Shown here piece after piece: positions 13,301 to 25,300 of a stretch of DNA of 64,000 bases. Under the pieces are notes generated by a model. The model was given only the letters and a program-made list of their open reading frames with translations, did not search any database and had not been told where the DNA came from. A program made the position numbers and the translations under genes. The number at the start of each line of letters is the position of its first letter. Position 1 is the stretch's first letter. This stretch comes from Acanthopleura granulata (taxonomy: Eukaryota > Mollusca > Polyplacophora > Chitonida > Chitonidae), in the NCBI GenBank assembly GCA_016165875.1, contig JABBOT010000080.1:4061205-4125204 (forward strand), in the 5' to 3' direction.

Positions 13301-16300
13301 TTTCTGAGATTTGTTGCTCATCAGAGTTCTGATAGAATGAACATGATTTTACCTCACATTAATTTCTCTTTCCCTCCTTGGATGAAACCATGGCACTTAC
13401 GATCAGCAATTCCTGAGGCTGCACCTAGTGATGTTGTCTGCACGGTTGATACAGTGAGCCACACCCAGGCGTGCTACGTCCCATTTATTTTCGGTCCTGA
13501 CGTGATTGGTGTCCCCTCGTATTCAGTTTGGTTTGTCATCTGTTGCTGTCAATTTCAGAGGTACATTGTGCCTGATGTATCAATTAGAGCAGACATCAGC
13601 ATGCTGTCAAATCTAAGTTCATGGTGTGTCATTTGGTATAATAAAACAACTAATGTAAGTTGCAGAGTGGAAAATTGTGAACATTTGTCAGCTGAAGACA
13701 GCCCGTGTACAACTCATATTCGTTGTACATCAGCTGACTGGAGCCAACACATCATGATGTTCAACCCTTAACATGCCACAATTGTAGATTGTCATGCATC
13801 TACAGTATATGGGAAATGACGTGTTGTTTTCATTGTATTACAGTTATGTAAATGATGATGTGACAGGAATTTGTAAGGTTACTTTTGGTATTTAAACAAT
13901 ATTGAGCAGAGTTTTCAACTCTCACCGGATGTTCAGGATTTTGTTTTGTCTGGGCATATAAATCAGTTAGAACGACAAGTTAATCAGTGTGTCAGGTGTA
14001 ATTCTAGGACAGGTTCTTTGATTGGCATGCTTGTCTGCTTTTGTCTTTGCAGGAGTCTTCTGCCTTAGCTGTCAAAAGGAAGAGCTTGTACCAGATGAGA
14101 AAGCAGAGGCCACAGTCTGTTGTCGGTAAGGGACCCCTGCCCCTGCCCCTGGGGTTCAGGGTTTATAGCTAGCCACCTGGACACCTTTTTATATTACATA
14201 GCTTTACACGCACACGCTTACAGTCAGGCTGTTTCCACTTTCAAGATATTTGTTTTTTTTTCACTGAATATTTGTAGAGAATATTTTGCTGGCTTTTGCT
14301 AGACAGAAATGTTTTGCAGTCATGGCCATGGCTCATTAGTACCAGCATGCCTGAAGAGGGTGGTTATGTGCTTAGTGTAACAGAGTAAAGGAGAATTCCA
14401 CGGTTCCAGAACCACTCAATAGTTCCTAACATATCTTAGGCAGATATAATCTGATAATATGTGTGATTGCAAGAAGTGGAAAAAGTGACATCTGAGTTGC
14501 AGTTAAATTTAGATATTAGTGGAGCAAATACAGGCCTGTCATAAGATCAGATTAAACTGATTTTGCAGTATGCTTCAGATGCATTTGTTGATTTGATTGG
14601 TGTTTTGTGCCCAGCTGAAGAGTATTCAATCGCGAGACACTGGTCAGGTTTTCTCATGGAGGAGACCAGACAGACCCTAGTGAAAGCATCACATCTCATT
14701 GGGTAACTTTATATACAAACCATGAAACCCGTGACAGTTAGACTCAGACCTAGCGACCTCTGATGAATCCCTCTAAAGCAACTGGGAGGCCTCTACGGCT
14801 CAGTTGGTTAGCGCGCTAGCGCAGCATGATGACCCAGAAGCCTCCCACCACTGGGGTCGCTGTGAGTTCAAGTCCAGCTCATGCTGGCTTCCTCTCCCTC
14901 CGTACGTGGGAAGGTCTGCCAGCAACCGCCGGATGGTTGTGGGTTTTTCCCTGGGCTCTGCCCGGTTTCCTCCCTCCCTAATGCTGGCTGCCATTGTATA
15001 ACTGAAATATTCTTGAGTACAGCTTAAAACACCAATCAAATAAAGAAATAAAAAGCAACTCAAAATTTGCAATCAGTGTCCAGTTTTAGTATCTTCATTT
15101 TATATAAAAGACAAAGTAAATGAAACTCGGTTTCTGTACTACACGTATGAGCACAAGGCAACCAGTCAAATCATTTGGGGCTTAACACTGACATTTTTGT
15201 TTTATGCCAGTGGTGGAATGCCTTAATATGTGTGGAAACATCTCACTGTTATCGCTAAATTGAGTTTTGTCATTTTATGAAAGGCTGATAGAGTGCATGC
15301 TTTGAGTAGGCATCCACACTTGCGTGAAGGATTAGGATGTGGTAGATGCATGATAATCAAGTCTGGCAGAGACTTCTCATCTAGTCTGTAAATATCAGGG
15401 GCATTGCTAAACATGCTAACATGGTGTTTTATCATTTAGCACAATAGTTCAATAAACAAACGTTAAGGTTTATTGCCTGCATGCTCGCTCACTTTCTCAT
15501 TATTCTGTGGCATTGGATAAGCATGCTGGTGTAATCTATGGCACCGTTCTGTTGCTAAAGTCTTTAGCTTGCCTTAACATTCGACTTGGTTGGTGCTTTT
15601 TCAAGATTGGAAACACGAGGTTGACAAGAATGACCTCTCCTGTGATGAAGGTAATAAAGCTGTGGGTGAAGACACTGATCTCCCCGCCAACCATGACCAG
15701 GACAAGAAGGAATTGCTAAAGTCCGTCCTAGATGCACCATCTAGTGGAGACGTGGAGAACCTCGAAATCAAGGAATTTAATGTAGATTCTCTGGCCAAAG
15801 GTATTACTAACAAGCATGGGTCTGGTGTTATTGTTGTAGCCACAATCTGCTTGCATCTGCACATGGTAGTATCAGTGTATTAAACTGACTTATGCCCCCT
15901 TCTGTTAACGTTTTTTGGGGGGGGGGGTTTTCAGGATGAGTAAATGTTGGATGTATGAATGTGCTTAACATTATGTTTGAGCCTGACATAATTGACTGAG
16001 CAGTTTTACACATGTTTTATATCTGTAATCTTGTTATGGAAACAATTGAATGCTGATCAGAGTTTGATTGTGTGAAGTGATGAGGACTGAGTAATCAAGT
16101 GGAAACAGTGCATGTTTCACTCTCAGGAATCCATTTGTGCCATGTTGAATATATACTGATCCTTCATTTCAGGAGTCTTGATAGTTCACGCAGTTTAAGG
16201 CTAGACAAAGTTGTGCTCTCGCAAATTAACACAGTTAAAAATGAGATTTTACGTTAATAGATAAGGTCAACTCGTTTGGAATCCTTCAGCCATCAAAGTT

Positions 16301-19300
16301 TGAGACCACAGAAACCCCCGAGTGTGTTTCTACTGAAGGCCGACTATGTGACTACTGTAAGAGAGTACCCCCCTTGTCTCGCCTCAACCTGCATGAACTT
16401 GGGAGACTCCAGAAATCTGAAAGAAGCTGAATGTAGATAGCTCTGCATGGCTGACAAGAGGACAGGTCTCGGGCGGTCGTGTTGTTGATGTGTGGTGATG
16501 TGCAACCAGTTGTAAGCATGGGTTCCTTTTTAGCATACCTGGTTGACAATCTCTTAAAACTGTGAAAAGCTGGAATGCTATGTTCAAATACTGGTGCATT
16601 TATCTGGAGATTGGTTGTTGTGTCGGGGAGATTTTAGACCTGGGGGATAGGTCAAGAAATCTAAACTTTTGGGTTGTCTCTGTACAGCTTCAAAAAAATC
16701 AAAACTTAACAGATTGGGAGACATTGAACTCTTCTGAAAGGAAGGTAGAATACTTTTAAAGATGGGAAAAATCTTCAGGCCGTTGACTTGTGAAATGACT
16801 CAAGCATGACATGCATGTGGATGATGAAGGCTAAACAATGATGACATACCACCTAACAACAAACTTATATATATTCAGCAGACTTCCTTTTGTTGTGAAC
16901 CGTACGTGGGAAGGTCTGCCAGTAACCTGCGGCTGGTCGTGGGAAGGTCTGCCAGTAACCTGCAGCTGGTCGGGGGGAAGGTCTGCCAGTAACCTGCGGC
17001 TGGTCGTGGGAATGTCTGCCAGTAACCTGCAGCTGGTCGGGGGGAAGGTCTGCCAGTAACCTGCGGCTGGTCGTGGGAAGGTCTGCCAGTAACCTGCGGC
17101 TGGTCGTGGGAAGGTCTGCCAGTAACCTGCGGCTGGTCGAGGGTTTCCTCCCAGCCCTGCCAGGTTTCCTCCAAGCATAATGCTGGCCGCTGTAGTATCA
17201 GTGAAATATTCTCGAGTACGACGTTAAACACCAGTCAAATAAATGAAATAAATTTTGTTGTGAATGATCTGTTGTCATAGTCTTATCAGATTAATGTCTT
17301 ATTGGAGATAATTCTTGCTACATTGGCAGAAAATGCCCTTTGTTTAATACTGTGGAATTGTTTGCATCTGAGTCTTCGTTGTGCTAAACATTTATGTATG
17401 AGAGGAAATTTGTGCATCTTGCTGCATTAATATGTGTAGATCCCCTAAGTCAGACATCTTGCCATTTGTGTGTGAATTTCAAAGTATCTTCTCCTGTTGT
17501 TCCGAAGACACGGATATGGATGTGTGTGGCTATGAGGGAAGGGATATATGTGGCTGTTAAAGAGAGGATACATGTGGCCATGAGGGAAGGGTACATTGTG
17601 AATTAAGCCCCAAGCTGCAAATGCAGATGTGATTGTGTTGACGTGTTACAAAAGTGAAACTATACATCAAAGCAGATGGTATTACTTTCCTCTGTGGTTC
17701 ATGAGAATAAGCCAGGTAGCGGATTCAAGTTGCGCATAACTGCGCATGAGCAGAACACATCATACGGTAGACAAACAAAACCACATTGTCTTTCATGCCC
17801 CCTTCTTTTAACGTTACAGGCTTCAGTGACAGCTCGGTCCTAATTTTTTTCTGTGCGTTTCACTGAGCTTTCCACTTGAAACAATCGTATAGCCCATGTA
17901 TAGTCTCAAAGGTCAAATAGACACATAAAATGCATGAAATAGGTTGAACTGTGTGTGACTGCCTACGACTACAATGCTTTTAACATAACCACGGGTGGCT
18001 GTTTACCCACCAGCAAAGGCATTCCGGTCATGCGCAGTCGAAACAGCTATGTGGCTTATTCTTCCTTTCATCATGTTCATAGTCAGTGCTGTTGAAACCA
18101 TGGTTTTTGTGTGACTTGTCAATTTGTTAGTTTATGTGAGATAGTACATGCAAGTTTTCCAATGTTTGAGATTAGTGATTTGAATCCCGTGTTCCTTTCG
18201 ACAGATGGCTTGGCAGACGACTCACCTGTTCGGAAAGCAGGTAGGTTTGTCTCATGGAGAATTCATCATTTGGATACATTTTTCCCATATGCAGTGTCGT
18301 GTCTGGTTTGACATTCCTCAGAGTCAGTGTAAACACAACCCAAGTGGTGATCAGTTCATGTCTGGTTTGACATTCCTCAGAGTCAGTGTAAACACAACCC
18401 AAGTGGTGATCAGTTCATGTCTGGTTTGACATTCCTCAGAGTCAGTGTAAACACAACCCAAGTGGTGATCAGTTCATGTCTGGTTTGACATTCCTCAGAG
18501 TCAGTGTAAACACAACCCAAGTGGTGATCAGTTCATCGGGTATCTGGCCAGAACGCCCAAGTACGTAAACAGCTGCTGTATGTTTGGACATGTGCGCTTT
18601 ATTTTCACTGTCCTGAGTTAATGTCACTTTTGTCAAACATTTCGGTATCATATGATTTGTTTTAACCAGGTGAACTGAAAAACTTAGCAAATTTTAGAGC
18701 ACGCAAAAAACATGGCGTTTGAAACAGCCAGTGACGAACAATGCAGCTGAACAGATCACACGAATGTGATTGTTTCAGATGCTGACATTAAATTACAAGA
18801 CAAACGTCAAAATAGTTAAATTATGCATGCAAACAACATCCATGCTTTCAGAATTAATCATTATCAATGCAGATGCACATTTAGTTCCACTTCGCTAGTT
18901 TTATATCGCGGGTATTCTGGCAGCGTGCGTTTTGACAAATTCCAATCACAGATTTCAGACAGTTCTGAAAACCGACCGTTTTGACAAATTCATGATCAGT
19001 GTACTGGGTGAGTCATTGTGTCAGGTGTCTTCTGTGTCCCATTGAGGAGCAAAGGCTAGTGATAATAAGCCATGAGCAAATAATTAAATTTACTGTGGTT
19101 TTTTCTTTGAACTTATCCTCTGAGCTGGTTGACATGGATACATGCATCAGTTTGATGGAACTGCTCCTGTACAAGTTAGTATCAGTTCTGTTCCATGGTC
19201 AAGCAGTTTATAAAACTTCATACAGTTTCACTGCTATATATATATATCTTTGAAATGTTGAACTTCATCCTTTTTGTACAATTTTTTTCGTTAATGACAT

Positions 19301-22300
19301 GTGTGTGGATGATCTTTTTAGGAACAGGGTATTACAGGAAGAGATCATAGAGGAGTGCATTGCTCTCAACTAACCCACATTTATGTTATGTTTGTCAGAA
19401 GAGAGAGTTGATATTGCCAGTTTCGATGCTCTAACAGCGATGAGCGATGCTCCTAGGCTGAGTCATGTGACCAAAGCGCGCCCAAAGCGAAGGAAGATCC
19501 ACATGGCGACGCGCCCCACGGCAAAACCCGCCAACCTGGTGGAGGACGAAAATCTAAACGTGCCCCACACAAATTCCTTCTTTGAGAGCAAACCACTGGA
19601 GGGTATTCCACCTGTGGCACGAAATCTGGCCAAGACAGATGAAAATGAGAATGAAAAGACATCTAGTTCCAGGTAAGTCTTCTTTGTTGTCGACATGGTC
19701 CACAGTTTTTCTGATTTGTACATCTAGTTGATTGCTTACATGATTTTTTGCATTTCTGTATCTACTTTCTCCACCCTAAAATAAGAATCTGACAAAATTT
19801 GTTGTGACCCTGGCTTTTAATTTGACTTGTTTTCCAAAATCATTGGTTTGAGTCAACATTATTAAATGTAATAGGCTTGGTTGTTGCAAATAATTTGTAT
19901 TGGCTGATCCTAGTTGCATTTGATTGTTCAAGTTTACACAAAGAAATTGACACCCTACATTTCATCTGTGAAAAAATTATTGTAGATTTTCGCTTATTTT
20001 ATAGTATGCTTTTAATGAGCTAAGTTCTTAGGAGTTTGTGGTGTAAAATTCAGAAGGAACCTGTGATTTATTTATTTATTTATTTGATTAGTGTTTTACG
20101 CTGCAAGAAAATTTCACTTATACAACTGCGGCCAGCATTATGGTGGGAGGAAGCTGGGCAGAGCCCTGGGAAACCCACGACCAAAAGCAGACGAAAGAAC
20201 CTGTAAATTCCTTCCATTAAGCATTGAAACTCTATCAAGTGGCCTGGGTGTGTGATTAGCAGCTGGGTGGACTGGTTAACTGGGTGGACTGGTTCTGAAG
20301 GATGGATTTGTTGATAAGCCCTGATACCTCTCGTTTGGGGGCTCAAATACATGTATTAGTCCCGCTGAAATCAAAAAAAGTTTCTCTTTCAGTGTTTTTT
20401 TGTTTTTTGTTTTTCAGAAAGTTTCCTCTTCATGAAGATGATGGTATAGCCATGTGAAAAAAGAAACTGTTTATTCCTGTTACAATGACATGTACTTGTA
20501 TTTTGCTTAAAAAAGGCCAGACCAGATGCCCAAAAATGAGAAGAATTAGGGTCCATAGGCACAGATCAGTTATGACATGTATTCTGTGTTCTCTATTGTA
20601 GCTCCAAACCAGAGAAAAAGAAGTGGTCACCATTTTCTCACAAGGAAAAGGAAAAAGACAGAAAGGAAAAATCGTGCGTGTTAATGCATATTTATTTACA
20701 CAAATCATTATGTACAATTGTATACTGGGACATGCGAATCCCATGAAATTAGTATTCTGTTTCATTTAATATTAAATGATTCTTGGTTTAATATCTGGTT
20801 GAGATGCTTATCTCTTAGGCATTCCGACACGCACTCATACCATCCTCAGCCATGGAATTTTTTTATATGCCTCTCTTTCACTGTTCTCAGGCCCTTGCTG
20901 GCAGTAAGGTGTTGACAATTTTCGTATAAGTGTTAAGCTGGCCTCAACACTTGCTTTCCTCCAACTCACACAGTGAGCTTGCTCAATGATTGAAGGTTTG
21001 TGTGTCACAGGTGGCATTGTTCTTCTGTTACTCGTCATAGGTCAGTGGTTTTCCCCTGAGCACTCCACTTTCCCCCTCTTGTAAAACTGACCACCATTGT
21101 AAAAGCTGAATACTTTTTTGGTGTGGCAGTAAAAGAAGAAATCAGCCGATCTGTTCATCAGTAATAGACAAGGATGTGTGGTTTCCTGAACACGTAATGT
21201 TCATCTCGCTCATAGGTAATGAGGCAGCTGAAAACTTGGCCGTGGAAGAGAATTTGTGGATTTGCTGTCACTGTTCATGCGGTTTTTGTGTCAAAGCAGT
21301 TGATGATGATTGCGTGGACATTCGCAACAGTTTGTGGTTCAATGAGGGTCACTTGTTTTCCAACAATATCTTTTGCATACATCTGCCCATCAACCATGGG
21401 AAAGTTTTGTCAGTAGTTTGCCTGAGGTTGGTGCTTTTTCCTGCCCTGCTAGTTTTTTTCCACCCGTACACCTAACTGCCTCCAATAATTGAAACATTCT
21501 TGGGCACATATAAACAACAATCAAATAAATAAATCCAACGAATAAGTGAGTAGTCATAGATGAAGTGACCTTGAAACACCAATCCATTCCTTTCAATGAA
21601 CAAATATTTGTTTGTGTTAAAGGTCCTCTGGTAAGGGATTCATATCCAGTTTCTTCAAGAAGCAACCATCAGGCAGCCAATCCAAATCCTCGAAAGAGGC
21701 AGAGAAAACGCTGCCTGAGGCAGTCACGGTTGAGAAGAAGTCATCGGTTAGCGAGAGCCCAAAATCTAACGGCCCTGTATCGAGGGGGAGAAATGTGGAG
21801 CCTGTTAAGCCTGTGGAGACGGAAGTGAGCTCCCCCTCCCCTGCTGCAACACCAGGTCAGAGTGAAGGCAGGACGTGTCTTGATTTGTTTGTATTGTGAA
21901 TTGGACTGGAATCCTAGATGCATGTGATTTACAACTGACATAACTGGCATATTTTATCCTGGGTAATGAATAAAAATATGCATAAATGAGCAGCAAAATT
22001 GAAGGATAGAAAAGATTTATTGGAAATGAAATATAACAATGTTGAACTTTTCTTATTCATTTCTGTATTATTATCTGACCAATACCTTATAATGTTTGAA
22101 ACAGGTTCTTAAGGTAGAAGTATTGTTTCAAAAAATAAATGTCACACAAAGGCTTTTTTTCTCTTCATTTATCAAATCACACTACTTGCAGAAAATCAAT
22201 ATTTTTTCACTTCATATTGGTAGATAAAGTAGGATTCAAGAGTAGGCATACATCTACGATATACAGAGGTGAAAGTGCCCATACATGTAGAAGATAGATA

Positions 22301-25300
22301 GAATGTTGTTGAAGGTTTTTCCTTTGGTATTTCTTGATCCTTCAGAGGTAACAGACAAGAGCCCTCCTCCCTATACTGGTCCTAAGTTACCATCTGGGCG
22401 GGGAAAACTTTGGATGGGAGGAAATATGATGGAGGAATTGAAACAGAAGCGACTCTCCACCAGCCCGGTAAAGGTCAGTGCCTGTTGGCTGGACAGGAGG
22501 CAGCAGTTCAGAACCTGTATTTGGCAACATTTTGTTAAAGTGGGCTTTCAACTTTCTTTTTGTCTGTCATATATTCAGGTTAATACTCATATGTAAGTAT
22601 TTGTATGTACAATCATTGATTAGCACATACGTTCTTGATTTTAGATGGCTGAGGCCAAAGGAGAAAACAGAACTGGAAACTTTGCTGATGCAGAGCCTAA
22701 AGCTTCTGGAGAAGAACAAAAAGGTGCTCAGCCGCCTTCATCTGAAACTAAACCAGTGGAACCAAAGAAAGAATCACCTGTTTTATCAAGACATACCCAG
22801 CCTCTTCCTGTCCCCAAATCAGTGAGAGCCAGGAGAGAGAATGCTGCAGATGCAAAGAACTCCAAGGCTTTGCCAGAAGAACCGTTGCCTTCAGCAGATC
22901 CACCCAAGACTCCAGATCACACACCTAAGGTTTTAGCTGACGTAACCAAGACAGTGACTGTGACACCCAAAACGGCTGGAGTTCCCTTGAGAAGTTCTAA
23001 TCAATCAGCCAAGAATCCACCTGACCCACCAAAGGGCTCAGGAGACATGCCCAAGACTCCAACAGAAGCACCCAACACACCGCCAGACCTGCCCAAATCT
23101 GAGCCACCCAAAAGCCCAGAAAGTATGCCCAAAAGTATGGAACCCAAGAGAGAATCTGGCACAAATGTTCTGCCTGAGCCAGCCCAGGCCGTTGTGTCGT
23201 TAAAGCCTAAAGCCGAGGAGGAGAAAACAGCAGAGCCTCCAAAACCCAAATCTGCCTTACCACAGCGCCCTGTCCCCAAACCCCGCACCCGACCACCCCT
23301 GCCTGCCTCTGAGGAAAATGCTTCACCTACATGTAGGTCACTAGCAATAAATACAGCTGTTAAACCCTGTCTCTAAGGCCAGGCCAACCTTTGCGTGTTA
23401 TAATTAGCACAACCAATACCCAATAATAAGTTTTAATTTAACCTGAAAAATGGCTGAATTCTGTCACGTTTTTCATATGCACAGAGATGGGCATATTTGA
23501 ATCTGTTCACCATATCTCACTAACAATATCTGGTATCCAAGTCTTTTCTTCTATCAGCTATCTCTTCAACTCTGGCTAGGTCTAACATGTATCAGGTTCA
23601 CCCCATGATCATTTTACTGTTCATATTTCTTTGAAGGCTCCTTTGAAGTCTTTGAACATAATGTATTTTGCACACCTCAGTCTCTTAGGGCCAAGGAGTG
23701 GTTTTATGCTCTGGTCAGTCAGTTGGTCGGTCTTTCGGTCAGTCTGCCTGTCTTTTTGTCTGTCCTCATTTTTGTGACCATCATGTCTCAATGTATGGAG
23801 GGGTAACTCATGAACTTTTGCTGAGATAATCTGTGTGACTCAGTCATACATGTACATGTGCCTTTTGGCATTTACAGGTTTTTTTCATTAACCTCCATCT
23901 TAAAAGGCTTAATTTTCCTAGTTAGAATTTTTCTGATCACTTTATCGTTGTAAGCCTAATACAGAATTTCACGAAGTTTTGGAGGGGCAATCCTTGTAAC
24001 TCACACATGTTCCTTTGGCTTCTTCCAGATCTGTATATTTAGATTCATATTCATATCAATCAGCGTAATTTACTTAATTCTTGACATGATCCGGTCTTTG
24101 GACCCGTTGAAGTCAAATTCATGAAGATATGCCCAGATGGTCATTTAAAAGAAATATTGTTATACAGGATTGGTATTGTTGTACTGGTATCCTGTGTCTC
24201 AGCATTGCTATTTCTCTCGATTAAAATGTCTGCTTGTTTAACTTTAATTGTCAACACAGCTAACACTGCTATTTGAATTTTCACATGGCATTATTCACCT
24301 GACTTGCTATTGGCAAGCCTTTTAAATAATGAGCTTTGGGAGAGTTTCGCAGTTCCTAGTGGGTGGGTTGTATTCAAGAAAAGTTGTCAGGTAACTGGTG
24401 ATATGCCATGGCCTCATCGTCCCCTGATCCTGACAAATGCCTATAATTAAATGAAACCATGTTGACCAATGTTGACAATACAGTAAACCATTGCCAGAAC
24501 TGAGTATATTAGTGAACTGTAATATTGTTTAGGGCAGCTTCCGTAGCCAAGTGGTTAGCGTGCTAGTGCAGCACAGTGACCTAGGAGCCTTTCATCAAAG
24601 CAATCGCTACAGGTTCTGGCACAGCCCATACTTGCTTCATTTCCTGTCCTGCATTGAAAGGTAGGCCAGCAGCCTGCGTGTGGTCATGGGTTACCTCTGG
24701 GCTCTGCCCAGTTTCCTTCCACAATAGTTCTGGTCACCGTCACATAATTAAAATATTCTCGAGTGTGAATCTCCGTAAATAAATAAATTTTACTGTCCAG
24801 GATATGATATGGACACTGCAGTCTTTGTTATGAGATTTGTTGTTGTTGTTCCAGCGGCTGTCCCTAAAAGGCCAGTTGTAGGTAGACCCACTCCACCCCC
24901 AGTGAGCTCAAAACCCAAACCCATGCTGCCAACCAAACCACGACCAACCATGTCACAGAACTCGTCTGACGAAAACAGTGAGTAACTTAGCATCAGGCAA
25001 AATCTTACAAAAACTGGACTAGTTACTGGCCTGTAGTGATATACACAGTCATATTCCAGCGATGACTTCACATTGTACATGTGACTAATATCTGGACGTA
25101 GGCCCGATGACCGAAGATGGAAGTATAATGAGAATTATTTTTTCCTTATAATGAATCACCCAGTACCATTCTAATTACCACAGCAGTATCCTATTCATAT
25201 GGACAGTGATAAAGTGTAATGGGGTTGTAGGTTTTAGTAAGCTTCTGGCTTGATTTTGGCCGATTTAGTGGCGCATGAAGGTTAAACATGGTACGGGTAC

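Noticed and set aside
13220..13771. 183-codon open frame in CARMIL intron 16
   Set aside because: The longest open frame outside the exons, but it is in a different frame from exon 16, resembles no family, has no domain-like pattern and no splice logic. Probably chance.
14785..14870. tRNA-like sequence with A and B boxes
   Set aside because: It is the head of a SINE: the anticodon arm and acceptor do not close properly, and the family body and AAATA tail follow. The same applies to the other SINE heads.
16831..17231. Minus-strand proline/glutamine repeat frames ([11 protein letters not shown])
   Set aside because: Translation of the expanded SINE segment.
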